Assembly (NCBI GenBank): GCA_900541665.1
Contig: UQKV01000027.1
Coordinates: forward strand, 1-27,287
Source: an uncultured Collinsella sp.
GTDB lineage: Bacteria > Actinomycetota > Coriobacteriia > Coriobacteriales > Coriobacteriaceae
DNA: 27,287 nucleotides
Reading direction: 5' to 3'
Shown here: one piece after another, positions 1-7,415 of the stretch
How positions within the stretch are numbered: position 1 is the stretch's first letter
Layout of the letters: the number at the start of each line of letters is the position of its first letter
The notes under the pieces: generated by a model
Databases searched by the model: none
What the model was told of the DNA's origin: nothing
Seen by the model: the letters and a program-made list of their open reading frames with translations, nothing else
Translations under genes and position numbers: made by a program

Positions 1-27
1 TAATGGATGGAAACGGATGTTCTATCG

Positions 28-64
28 GGACACACATTTTGTCCTATAAGCCTTAGGTTATACT
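28..64 (+). promoter_or_regulatory. Candidate operator and -10 region upstream of the Rrf2 regulator
   Basis: GGACA (28-32) and TGTCC (40-44) form an inverted repeat with a 7-nt spacer. An 18-nt imperfect palindrome, TATAAGCCTTAGGTTATA (45-62), overlaps a -10-like TATACT (59-64). No convincing -35 box was found. Rrf2 regulators often bind such dyads at their own promoter, so autoregulation is a reasonable inference, but the sites are 160 nt or more from the start codon and could belong to a gene left of the window. Confidence 0.3.
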
Positions 65-78
65 CAGTTGCACTGTGG

Positions 79-111
79 GCCGTTTTTGATGCAAGAGGCT
101 TCAAAAACGGC
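79..111. repeat. Perfect 11-bp stem-loop in the Rrf2 leader region
   Basis: GCCGTTTTTGA (79-89) pairs perfectly with TCAAAAACGGC (101-111) around an 11-nt loop. There is no T-tract after the stem on the + strand, so it is not a standard terminator in that direction. It may be a leader structure, or the end of a transcript that starts outside the window. Confidence 0.45.
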
Positions 112-223
112 ATTCAGCGGGCACCCGTTTTGCTATTTGGGCGTCCATACGGTCATTGACGTCTCGACGTAAGCTCGGCCCCGGAGCTCGTTCGAGCCGT
201 TCCTATTCCTTGAAAGGGGAAAA

Positions 224-709
224 ATGGACATATCGAGGAAGACTGATTACGCCCTTCGCATGCTCGCGATGCTTGCCGAGGACCCGGAGCGTCTGCTTTC
301 TGTTCGCACCGCCGCCGAAGAGGTCAATGTCCCGTATTCGTTTGCCCGTTCGATCCAGCATGGTTTGGTTCAGGCCGGTATTGTGGAGAGCCTGCGTGGC
401 GTCCATGGCGGCATGCGTCTTAAGGTCAGCCCCGACGATGTCACCATCCGCCAGGTCGTTGAGGCCGTTCAGGGCCCCATGGTCATGAACGATTGCACCG
501 CGCCCGATGGAGACTGTGCACGCATGGGTACGTGCTGCTATCATCCCCTGTGGGCCGGAGCTCAAGCGTTGATGCGCGACTACCTCGATTCCGTTTCGCT
601 GGGCGATATCGTCGCTCACCGCCAGTTCCCGGCCGTCGATTCCAAGTTCGCCGACCGCGATGCGTTTCCCGAGTACGCCACCTGTGCGTGCGCTTGCCGG
701 GAGGAATAG
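224..709 (+). CDS. Rrf2-family transcriptional regulator with Cys-cluster motif
   Basis: This 161-residue protein has the length and layout of Rrf2-family (IscR/NsrR-type) regulators. An N-terminal winged helix (about 1-65) opens with MDISRKTDYALRML and carries the GGxxLKVSPDDVTI wing and linker region. Three cysteines typical of iron-sulfur-sensing members are present, spaced C91-x6-C98-x5-C104, with an extra C105 beside them. The last residues add a Cys-rich tail (C154, C156, C158), which I do not recognise as a usual Rrf2 feature. The ATG at 224 is preceded by GAAAGGGGA. The MutY-like gene begins 21 nt after the stop and is probably co-transcribed. Placement beside a DNA glycosylase and rubrerythrin suggests control of a redox or oxidative-damage response; the actual signal (Fe-S status, NO, peroxide) cannot be told from the sequence. 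Confidence 0.9.
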   Translation: MDISRKTDYALRMLAMLAEDPERLLSVRTAAEEVNVPYSFARSIQHGLVQAGIVESLRGVHGGMRLKVSPDDVTIRQVVEAVQGPMVMNDCTAPDGDCARMGTCCYHPLWAGAQALMRDYLDSVSLGDIVAHRQFPAVDSKFADRDAFPEYATCACACREE

Positions 710-730
710 CGCCGCATAAGGAGCATAGTC

Positions 731-1636
731 ATGATTCAGGACCCCTTTCGTTCGATGATTCGTTCGGAAGGGGTCCTGCGTTATCGCGACCTTCCGTGGC
801 GCCGCACGCGCGACCCGTACATTATTTGGCTTTCCGAGGTTATGCTGCAGCAAACGCAGGTGCCGCGTGTGGAGACGCGTATGCCCGCGTGGCTCGACCG
901 CTTTCCGACCGTGCGTGCGCTCGCTCAGGCCGCTCCTTCTGACGTTTTGGATGCCTGGCAGGGGATGGGCTACAATCGTCGCGCCCTGGCGCTTCACAGG
1001 GCTGCACAGTGCGTTGTGACGGACTGGGGCGGGGAGTTTCCACGTGAGACGCGCGACCTGGTCGCCCTGCCCGGTATTGGCCCGGCGACGGCGCAGGGCA
1101 TCCGGTCGTTTGCGTTCGATCTACCGGGTGTGTATCTGGAGACCAACGTGCGCACGGTCTTTCTGCATCATTTCTTTCCCGATGTACCGGCCGTTCCCGA
1201 TCGCGAGCTGGTGCCGCTGATTCAGGCCGCCTGTCCGGCGGCCCCTGGTGCGGCGGTGGATGAGATTGCGCCCTTTGCCGCGCCTCAAGACGATGCCGAC
1301 ACACCGCGCGCATGGTATTACGCGTTGCTGGATTACGGCGCGTATCTTAAAAAGACGCTGCCCAATCCGTCCAGGCGGTCGGCGAGCTATAGTCGTCAGT
1401 CCAAGTTTGAGGGCTCGCGCCGTCAAAAGCGCGCCCATATTGTGCGCATGCTGCTGGCTGCGCGCGATGGGCGGCCGTCGGGCATTACGCTCGATGAAGC
1501 CGTTGCAGGCGTTAACGAGATGGAGACGGCAGCCGGCCGAGAGTCGGTCGATCACGATCTTGTCGCAGACATTTTGGCCGACTTGGAGCGCGAGGGCTTT
1601 TGCCGCTTCGAGGGTGACCGCTGGCTAAGCGTGTAG
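731..1636 (+). CDS. mutY: MutY-like adenine DNA glycosylase lacking the Fe-S cluster and 8-oxoG domain
   Basis: This 301-residue HhH-GPD glycosylase is related to MutY, which removes adenine mispaired with 8-oxoguanine. Family features are the DLPWRRTRDPY segment (20-30), SEVMLQQTQV with the general-acid Glu36, GMGYNRRA (79-85) and the helix-hairpin-helix LPGIGPATA (113-121). Ala119 sits where bifunctional Nth enzymes carry lysine, consistent with a monofunctional enzyme. Two departures stand out. The residue aligned with MutY's catalytic Asp is Glu137 (LETNVRTV). After LLDYGAYLKK, where MutY has its four-cysteine cluster, there are no cysteines at all. The roughly 70-residue C-terminus looks like a small winged helix and is too short for the Nudix-like 8-oxoG recognition domain. 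RBS AAGGAG (718-723) fits the ATG at 731. Clusterless MutY homologues are known, so function is plausible but substrate range is uncertain. Confidence 0.85.
   Translation: MIQDPFRSMIRSEGVLRYRDLPWRRTRDPYIIWLSEVMLQQTQVPRVETRMPAWLDRFPTVRALAQAAPSDVLDAWQGMGYNRRALALHRAAQCVVTDWGGEFPRETRDLVALPGIGPATAQGIRSFAFDLPGVYLETNVRTVFLHHFFPDVPAVPDRELVPLIQAACPAAPGAAVDEIAPFAAPQDDADTPRAWYYALLDYGAYLKKTLPNPSRRSASYSRQSKFEGSRRQKRAHIVRMLLAARDGRPSGITLDEAVAGVNEMETAAGRESVDHDLVADILADLEREGFCRFEGDRWLSV
737..778 (+). repeat. Perfect 11-bp inverted repeat inside the first codons of the MutY-like gene
   Basis: CAGGACCCCTT (737-747) and AAGGGGTCCTG (768-778) are perfect reverse complements around a 20-nt loop that itself holds CGTTCG twice. 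The stem starts 6 nt after the A of the start codon, within the ribosome footprint. In mRNA it could slow initiation of the downstream cistron. Confidence 0.6.
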
Positions 1637-1748
1637 CCAACCCGAATCTGAAGAAGAGGATTGTAAGGTTTAAATTCTCGGCTTGAGGGCATCCTAAAGA
1701 CAAGGCCGCTCGAAGCCTACGTGCGGCATGTTGAAGGGAAGTACACCT

Positions 1749-2288
1749 ATGGATTTTGAGAACTCTCAAACCAAGAAGAACCTCGAGACCGCTTTTGCCG
1801 GTGAGTCCCAGGCGCATACCAAGTATCGCTACTACGCATCTAAGGCCAAGAAGGATGGCTACGTTCAGATCTCGAATATCTTTGCCGAGACCGCAGGCAA
1901 CGAGTCCGAGCACGCCAAGCTGTGGTTTAAGTATCTGCATGACGGCGCCGTTCCCGACACCCTGGACAACTTGCGTGATGCCGCTGCGGGCGAGAACTAC
2001 GAGTGGACCACGATGTACGACGAGTTCGCCAAGACCGCCGAGGAGGAGGGCTTTACCGAGATCGCCGAGAAGTTCCGTGGCGTCGGTGCTGTCGAGCAGG
2101 CTCATGAGGAGCGCTACAACAAGCTTGTCGAGCGCATTGAGTCGGGCGAGGTGTTTGAGCGCGAGGGCGTGAAGGTATGGAAGTGCCTGAACTGCGGGCA
2201 CCTGCATGTGGGCGCCGAGGCGCCCGAGGTGTGCCCGGTTTGTAACCACCCGAAGGCGTACTTTGAGGAGCAGGTGGTGAACTACTAG
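1749..2288 (+). CDS. rbr: Rubrerythrin
   Basis: This 179-residue rubrerythrin reduces hydrogen peroxide in anaerobes using a diiron site fed by its rubredoxin domain. The four-helix ferritin-like domain (1-135) shows Glu19 in FAGES and two ExxH motifs, E52-S-E-H55 and E116-Q-A-H119. A C-terminal rubredoxin-type Fe(SCys)4 domain has CLNC (C146, C149) and CPVC (C162, C165). An in-frame ATG lies 21 nt upstream at 1728, but GAAGGGAAG (1733-1741) places the ribosome at 1749, where the usual rubrerythrin N-terminus begins. It follows the MutY-like gene by 112 nt and probably has its own promoter, though no clear -35/-10 pair was found. It ends in a large inverted repeat and a terminator. With Rrf2 and the glycosylase it forms a plausible oxidative-damage group. 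Confidence 0.97.
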   Translation: MDFENSQTKKNLETAFAGESQAHTKYRYYASKAKKDGYVQISNIFAETAGNESEHAKLWFKYLHDGAVPDTLDNLRDAAAGENYEWTTMYDEFAKTAEEEGFTEIAEKFRGVGAVEQAHEERYNKLVERIESGEVFEREGVKVWKCLNCGHLHVGAEAPEVCPVCNHPKAYFEEQVVNY

Positions 2289-2307
2289 CGCGTGGCGCTG
2301 GCTGCTG

Positions 2308-2407
2308 CGGAGCGCAGGGCGGGAGGCCGGATTGCCTTCCCTCCCCGCTCACGGCTCCGCAGGGTCGCGTTGAGGGAAGGCAATCCGGCCTCCCGCCCTG
2401 TGCTCCG
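2308..2407. repeat. Long intergenic inverted repeat with 36-bp arms
   Basis: Arms 2308-2343 and 2372-2407 are reverse complements with a single G-U-compatible mismatch, separated by 28 nt. No T-tract follows. It looks like a palindromic intergenic repeat unit and lies between the rubrerythrin stop and the true terminator, so it would fold into a very stable 3' UTR hairpin. Confidence 0.8.
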
Positions 2408-2457
2408 GCGTTGGGTCGTCGCGTGCTCGTTACTGAAAAGCTGATTGGAAGTTTGTG

Positions 2458-2490
2458 TGCCGCCCCTTATGGGGCGGCATGTTTTGTTTG
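2458..2490 (+). terminator. Rho-independent terminator after rubrerythrin
   Basis: TGCCGCCCC (2458-2466) pairs with GGGGCGGCA (2471-2479) around a TTAT loop, followed by a T-rich run TGTTTTGTTT. The remaining stretch 2491-2726 holds a TTTTGGTTAG direct repeat (about 2519-2540) but no gene I can support. Confidence 0.85.
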
Positions 2491-2738
2491 GGGTCCCGGT
2501 CTTCACAATTTCCGTCAAGCTTTTGGTTAGGTTTTGGTTAGTTGGCGGGCTGGCGGAAGGGCAAAAGATCATTCGATAAAAAAGCTCAAAGAAAGTGCTG
2601 GTAGGGGAGTTGTTGAGGTTTTCGACAGCTTTTGGGCAAAAGAAACTTTGCAGCTATTGCTACGGATTGCGTTGCCGTGGCCTTGGCGGTGCGGGATGCT
2701 GGTCGTAAGCGTCGAATGCTCCGATTTTGGAGGCCAGC

Positions 2739-3161
2739 ATGGATCTGTTTCTTGAGACCCCGCAGCGACAAGCTGAGCGCATGTTGCGTCAGCAGCAACG
2801 GCTCATGGAGATGCAAATGCAAGGGGTAACCGCCCAGCCCCCTGCGCAAAATGCCACGCCCGCGGTTTCGCCTGCGGGCGGATCGGCGCCAGAGAACTAT
2901 TCCGTACAACAAGATTCATATGCGCAGGAGCTTGCGTTCGACAAGCGCCGCACACGTCACCGCCGCGTGGGCCAGCGCCTGCGCACATTAGCGATGATCG
3001 TGCTCATTCCGTTAGGACTTGCGGTGATTTTCTTGGTCTCGTATGCGTTCACCTGCATCCTCAACGGTGCCTCGCCCAGTGAAGTGCTCCAACATCTGTC
3101 AGCCCTCGGCCAGCGCCTAGGCGATGTCATAACAACCATCCGCGCCGGCTGGGAGAGTTAG
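2739..3161 (+). CDS. Small single-pass membrane protein, function unknown
   Basis: I do not recognise a family. The 140-residue product has a Gln/Met-rich, probably helical N-terminus (about 8-30, RQQQRLMEMQMQ), a Pro/Ala-rich linker (31-55), a basic patch KRRTRHRRVGQRLR (69-82) and one strongly hydrophobic segment (about 83-107). A short C-terminal region with amphipathic character follows. The positive charges before the membrane segment suggest the N-terminus is cytoplasmic. GGAGG (2729-2733) sits 5 nt before the ATG at 2739; an upstream in-frame TTG at 2727 overlaps this RBS and was rejected. It precedes rmuC by 123 nt in the same direction. No catalytic motif is visible. It may be a small envelope or scaffold protein. 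Confidence 0.75.
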   Translation: MDLFLETPQRQAERMLRQQQRLMEMQMQGVTAQPPAQNATPAVSPAGGSAPENYSVQQDSYAQELAFDKRRTRHRRVGQRLRTLAMIVLIPLGLAVIFLVSYAFTCILNGASPSEVLQHLSALGQRLGDVITTIRAGWES

Positions 3162-3284
3162 CGTTTTGACGCCTGTGGCCCAAAATCCATTTGTCCGATT
3201 GCCGTGGAACGCCCGGTGCGTGTGGCGGGGTAAGATTGATCGAGGTTTTGATTGATAATCGATTGGGTTTGTTGGGCGGAGTCT

Positions 3285-4640
3285 ATGTCTGCTATTGATA
3301 TTGCGCTTGTTGTGATTGCCTTGGTGGCGATGGGAGTTGCTGTGGTTTGCGCCCTGCAGCTTAAAGGCCTTCGTGCCGAGTTGCGAGAGCGTGGCGGCAA
3401 CGATGCGGAGACGCTCGCGGCGCTCGAGCAGGCCAACAACGCGCTCGATGCTCTTAACGTCGCGCTGGCAGAAACCCGCCGCACGGCAAACGCCATCGCG
3501 CAGCAGCAGACGACCGACGCCGCCGTAGAGCAGCAGCGCTACCTGACCATCGCGCGTGAGTTCTCGCAGGCCGGCGACCGCATGGACGACCTGCGTCGCG
3601 AAACGGCCCAGCAGCTGGGCGCTAACCGCGAAGGCATCGAACACCGTCTGGACAAGGTGCGCGAGACGGTCGATGCCCAGCTGGGCGCCATCCGCAAGGA
3701 CAACAACGTGCAGCTCGATCAAATGCGTGCGACGGTGGACGAGAAGCTCTCCCGCACGCTCAACGATCGCCTGTCGGCATCGTTTAAGCAGGTGAGCGAC
3801 CAGCTCGAGGCCGTGTACAAGGGCCTGGGCGATATGCAGTCCATCGCCACCGGCGTGGGCGACCTTAAGCGCGTGCTGGGTAATGTCAAGGCGCGTGGCA
3901 TTTTGGGCGAGGTGCAGCTGGGCGCGATCCTGGCGGACATCCTTACGCCCGACCAGTATCTGGAAAACGTTGCCACCAAGCCTGGCGCCTCGGAGCGTGT
4001 TGAGTTTGCCGTCAAGCTGCCGGTAGACGAGGGCGATCCCGTGCTGCTGCCGATTGACTCCAAATTTCCGGGTGACGCGTACGAGCATCTGCTCGACGCC
4101 CAGGAGTCGGGCGACGCAGAGGCCGTTGCCGCCGCGCGCAAGACGCTCGATATGATGGTGAAGCGCGAGGCAAAGGATATTTGTGAGAAGTACCTGAGCG
4201 TGCCCGCGACGACCAACTTTGGCATTCTGTTCGTGCCGTTTGAGGGCCTGTACGCCGAGGTCGTCAGCCGCCCCGGGCTTATCGAGACCCTGGGCCGCGA
4301 CTATCACGTCAACGTTGCCGGCCCCAGCACCATGGCCGCCATCCTCAACAGCCTGCAGATGAGCTATCAGACGTTTAGGCTGCAAAAACGCACCGATGAC
4401 GTGCTGCGCGTGCTTTCCGCCGTCAAGGCTGAGCTGCCGCGCTATCAGGCGGCGCTGCGCCGCGCGCAGCAGCAGATCGAGACCGCGGGCAAGACGGTCG
4501 AGGGCATTATCACCACACGCACCAACGTTATGGAGCGCAAACTCAAGGACATCGACGCGCTGGAGGATGCCGGGGAGGCCGACGAGATCTTGGGGCTCAC
4601 GTCCGCGGGCCTGCTCGCAGACCAAGAAGACAAGGACTAG
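3285..4640 (+). CDS. rmuC: RmuC-family DNA recombination protein
   Basis: This 451-residue protein has the RmuC layout: an N-terminal membrane anchor (about 3-25), a long Glu/Arg/Gln-rich coiled coil (about 30-180) and the conserved RmuC nuclease-like domain (about 190-410). Recognisable segments include LGNVKARGILGEVQLGAIL, LPIDSKFPGDAYEHLLDA, FGILFVPFEGLYAEVV and AGPSTMAAILNSLQMSYQTF. RmuC proteins limit inverted-repeat recombination in E. coli and are thought to resemble restriction-type nucleases. The ATG at 3285 is chosen because the membrane anchor follows at once. GGCGGAG ends only 3 nt before it, so an alternative TTG at 3252, with GAGG upstream, cannot be excluded. The surrounding genome has many inverted repeats, which is a suggestive but unproven link. 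Confidence 0.93.
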   Translation: MSAIDIALVVIALVAMGVAVVCALQLKGLRAELRERGGNDAETLAALEQANNALDALNVALAETRRTANAIAQQQTTDAAVEQQRYLTIAREFSQAGDRMDDLRRETAQQLGANREGIEHRLDKVRETVDAQLGAIRKDNNVQLDQMRATVDEKLSRTLNDRLSASFKQVSDQLEAVYKGLGDMQSIATGVGDLKRVLGNVKARGILGEVQLGAILADILTPDQYLENVATKPGASERVEFAVKLPVDEGDPVLLPIDSKFPGDAYEHLLDAQESGDAEAVAAARKTLDMMVKREAKDICEKYLSVPATTNFGILFVPFEGLYAEVVSRPGLIETLGRDYHVNVAGPSTMAAILNSLQMSYQTFRLQKRTDDVLRVLSAVKAELPRYQAALRRAQQQIETAGKTVEGIITTRTNVMERKLKDIDALEDAGEADEILGLTSAGLLADQEDKD

Positions 4641-4667
4641 CCGTGCCTGACGGCGGGGCGTCGGCGC

Positions 4668-4690
4668 AAGCGCGAGGCGCGGGCGCTTTT
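4668..4690 (+). terminator. Weak possible terminator after rmuC
   Basis: AAGCGC (4668-4673) can pair with GCGCTT (4683-4688), followed by a short TTTT ending at 4690. The stem is only 6 bp, so this is a weak call. Confidence 0.3.
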
Positions 4691-4765
4691 CGCATCGTGC
4701 TTGCCTGAAGTGCGCTTTAGTGTGCAACAATGGCGTTTCGCCCCATCAGACGTGAAAGGAAGCCC

Positions 4766-6568
4766 ATGTCTCAGAGAAGCACCAGCCCGCTCAAACGCTC
4801 AACCGTGCGCCGCACGCTGCAGCGTTTTTGGGATGTCACGCGCACGCAGCCGCTGATCGTCTTTCTCTCGGTGTTCTCGTCGGCGGGCTACATCTTTTTG
4901 CTCACGTTTGCCAACACCTACGTGATGGCCCTCATCGTCGACCGCGTTCAGGCCGGCCCCGTGGCAGGCGATCAAGTATTCGAGGTCTTTGGCCCTTACA
5001 TTCTGGCGCTCGTGCTCGTTAACCTGGTGGGTCAAATCCTCTCCAAGCTGCAGGACTACACCGTCTACAAGCTCGAGATCGCGGGCAACTATCACCTGGC
5101 GCGCTTGTGCTTCGACACGCTCTCCAATCAATCCATGACATTCCACACCAGCCGATTTGGCGGATCGCTTGTGAGCCAAACGAGCCGTTTTATGAGCGGC
5201 TACACGGGTCTGGTGGACGTGACGGTGTATTCGCTCATCCCCACTATCACCTCGGTTATCTGCACGGTAGCGGCGCTCGCTCCGGTGGTGCCCGCATTTA
5301 CCGTGATCCTGGTGGGCATCATGGTCGTCTACATTGCGTTTGTCTGGCTTATGTACAAGCGCATCATGCCGCTTTCGGCCGCGACGTCCGCCGCGCAGAA
5401 CAAGCTGTCGGGCGTGCTGTCCGACGCGGTCACGAATATCCTGGCCGTCAAGACCTGCGGGCGCGAGGACTTTGAGCGCGTCCTGTTCGATACCGCCGAC
5501 CGTGCCGCGCGCGATGCCGAAACGGTATCGATGCACGCCATGATGCAACGCAACTTTACGACCTCAGGCCTTATCGTTATTACCATGGCCGTGGTGAGTG
5601 TGTTCGTGGCGGGCGGCAACGCGTGGTTTGGCATTTCGGCCGGCGCGCTCGTCATGATCTTTACCTACACGTATAACCTCACCATGCGTCTGAACTACGT
5701 GAGCTCCATGATGCAGCGCATCAATCGCGCGCTGGGCGACGCCGCCGAGATGACGCGCGTGCTGGACGAGCCGCGTCTGGTGGCAGACGACGAGAACGCC
5801 CCCGAGCTCAAGGTGGGCGAGGGCGTGATTGATTTTGAGCACTTGAGCTTTGCGTACCGCGATGCTGCTGCGGGCGAGAGCGTGTTCAGCGACCTGACGC
5901 TCCATGTAGCGGCGGGCCAGCGCGTGGGCCTGGTGGGCAAATCGGGCTCGGGCAAGACGACGCTCACCAAGCTGTTGCTACGCTTGGACGACGTGCAGGG
6001 CGGTCGCGTGCTCGTGGATGGCCAGGACGTCTCACGCTGCACGCAGCAGAGCCTGCGCCGTCAGGTTGCCTACGTGCCGCAGGAGGCGCTGCTGTTCCAC
6101 CGCTCTATTCGCGAAAATATCGCCTACGGTCGTCCCGACGCTACCGACGAGCAGATTCGCGAGGCCGCGCGCCTGGCAAATGCCCTGGAGTTTATCGATC
6201 GTCTGCCCCATGGCTTTGACACCATGGTGGGCGAGCGGGGCGTTAAGCTCTCGGGCGGCCAGCGCCAGCGCGTGGTCATCGCCCGTGCCATCCTCACTGA
6301 CGCGCCGATTCTGGTGCTCGACGAGGCAACCTCTGCCCTGGACAGTGAGTCCGAGGCTCTGGTGCAGGAGGCGCTCGAGAACCTGATGCGCGGCCGCACC
6401 TCCATTGTGGTGGCGCACCGCCTGTCCACCGTGGCGGCGCTCGATCGCATCGTGGTGTTGGCCGACGGTGAGATTGTCGAGGACGGTACGCATGCGCAGC
6501 TTGTCGAGGCGGGCGGCGAATACGCAAGCCTGTGGGGCCGCCAGACCGGCGCTTTTTTGGAGGCGTAA
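4766..6568 (+). CDS. ABC exporter half-transporter (MsbA/LmrA type, fused TMD-NBD)
   Basis: This 600-residue protein combines a six-helix exporter domain (about 30-330) with an ATP-binding domain (about 355-590), so it should work as a homodimer or with a partner not in this window. The nucleotide domain is complete: Walker A G391-KSGSGKT-398, Q-loop YVPQEALLFH, signature LSGGQ (495-499), Walker B ILVLDEATSALD with D519 and E520, and switch H551 in VVAHRLST. It resembles multidrug and lipid exporters; the substrate cannot be inferred. GAAAGGA (4754-4760) supports the ATG at 4766 rather than the in-frame ATG at 4730. It stands alone between rmuC and nth. The domain order and motifs leave little doubt about class, and none about its being active-site intact. 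Confidence 0.95.
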   Translation: MSQRSTSPLKRSTVRRTLQRFWDVTRTQPLIVFLSVFSSAGYIFLLTFANTYVMALIVDRVQAGPVAGDQVFEVFGPYILALVLVNLVGQILSKLQDYTVYKLEIAGNYHLARLCFDTLSNQSMTFHTSRFGGSLVSQTSRFMSGYTGLVDVTVYSLIPTITSVICTVAALAPVVPAFTVILVGIMVVYIAFVWLMYKRIMPLSAATSAAQNKLSGVLSDAVTNILAVKTCGREDFERVLFDTADRAARDAETVSMHAMMQRNFTTSGLIVITMAVVSVFVAGGNAWFGISAGALVMIFTYTYNLTMRLNYVSSMMQRINRALGDAAEMTRVLDEPRLVADDENAPELKVGEGVIDFEHLSFAYRDAAAGESVFSDLTLHVAAGQRVGLVGKSGSGKTTLTKLLLRLDDVQGGRVLVDGQDVSRCTQQSLRRQVAYVPQEALLFHRSIRENIAYGRPDATDEQIREAARLANALEFIDRLPHGFDTMVGERGVKLSGGQRQRVVIARAILTDAPILVLDEATSALDSESEALVQEALENLMRGRTSIVVAHRLSTVAALDRIVVLADGEIVEDGTHAQLVEAGGEYASLWGRQTGAFLEA

Positions 6569-6631
6569 AGACCCCATACGTGGGACAATCGTGCCCATAG
6601 GTTTGTTATGCCGTTGAGTCGAGGAGTCGTT

Positions 6632-7297
6632 ATGCCACGCGAGACCAATGCCGCCAAACGCGAACGCGCCATCGAGGTGTGCGAGCGCCTTAACCGTCGC
6701 TATGGCCCGGTCGAGTGCTTCTTGGACCACGAGAATCCCTTTAGGCTGCTCATCGCGGTACTGCTCTCGGCTCAGACGACCGACGCGCAGGTCAACAAGG
6801 TGACGCCCCAACTGTTTGCCCAGTGGCCCACGCCCGAGGCCATGGCCGGGGCAAGTGTGACCGACGTGGCGGACACCATTAAGTCACTCGGCTTTTATAA
6901 GAGTAAGGCCAAGCATGCCGTGGAGGCCGCGCAGATGATCGTCGCCGATTACGGTGGCGAGGTGCCGGCCGACATGAAGGAGCTTGTAAAGCTGCCAGGC
7001 GTGGGGCGCAAGACAGCGAACATCGTGCTCAACGTGGGGTACGGCATCGTGGAAGGCATCGCGGTGGATACGCACGTCAACCGCATCGCGCACCGCCTGA
7101 TGCTGAGTCCCAAGACGCACGCCAAAGAGCCGCTCAAGACCGAACAAGATCTGCTCAAGATCTTGCCGCACGAGTATTGGGAGTCGGTCAACCACCAGTG
7201 GATTACCTTTGGCCGCGAGATCTGCGATGCTCGTAAGCCCAAGTGCGACGAGTGCCCGCTGGCAGACCTTTGCCCCAGCGTGCGTGTGACGGGATAG
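6632..7297 (+). CDS. nth: Endonuclease III (bifunctional DNA glycosylase/AP lyase)
   Basis: This 221-residue enzyme removes oxidised pyrimidines and nicks the abasic site in base excision repair. The helix-hairpin-helix LPGVGRKTAN carries catalytic Lys127, and VDTHVNR carries catalytic Asp146. The C-terminal 4Fe-4S motif is complete: C198-x6-C205-x2-C208-x5-C214. This is in clear contrast with the clusterless MutY-like protein about 5 kb upstream. GAGGAG (6621-6626) lies 5 nt before the ATG at 6632; an in-frame ATG at 6608 lacks a good RBS. A -10-like GACAAT at 6584-6589 lies in the 63-nt gap after the ABC gene, but no matching -35 was found. A 6-bp hairpin CCGGCA/TGCCGG (7301-7317) follows the stop without a T-tract. 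Confidence 0.97.
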   Translation: MPRETNAAKRERAIEVCERLNRRYGPVECFLDHENPFRLLIAVLLSAQTTDAQVNKVTPQLFAQWPTPEAMAGASVTDVADTIKSLGFYKSKAKHAVEAAQMIVADYGGEVPADMKELVKLPGVGRKTANIVLNVGYGIVEGIAVDTHVNRIAHRLMLSPKTHAKEPLKTEQDLLKILPHEYWESVNHQWITFGREICDARKPKCDECPLADLCPSVRVTG

Positions 7298-7337
7298 GGC
7301 CCGGCACGTTTTGCCGGCGTCCGAAGGCTTTGGCCAA

Positions 7338-7392
7338 TGTTGCGCAACACATTTGGGTCGCGAGGGCTCAATATGATGACGGCAGATGCCGT
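7338..7392. promoter_or_regulatory. Two short palindromes upstream of the zinc-ribbon gene
   Basis: TGTTGCGCAACA (7338-7349) is a perfect 12-nt palindrome, and ACGGCAGATGCCGT (7379-7392) is a 14-nt dyad. Both lie in the 118-nt gap before the start at 7416. They are candidate protein-binding sites; no regulator can be assigned. Confidence 0.35.
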
Positions 7393-7415
7393 TTGTTGTA
7401 AGGGGATGCCCGAAT

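Noticed and set aside
1..223. Possible 3' end of a gene entering from the left
   Set aside because: The sequence begins with TAA but no coding pattern can be judged from three bases; nothing supports a partial CDS.
156..488. A plus-strand frame overlapping the Rrf2 gene
   Set aside because: Basic, low-complexity product with no domain; it is a frame shadow of the regulator.
2534..2755. A 73-codon plus-strand frame before the small membrane protein
   Set aside because: No RBS, no domain, and it overlaps the supported start at 2739 in another frame.
3117..4730. A 537-codon open frame on the minus strand opposite rmuC
   Set aside because: Same codon-bias shadow; the plus-strand RmuC domain motifs are unmistakable.
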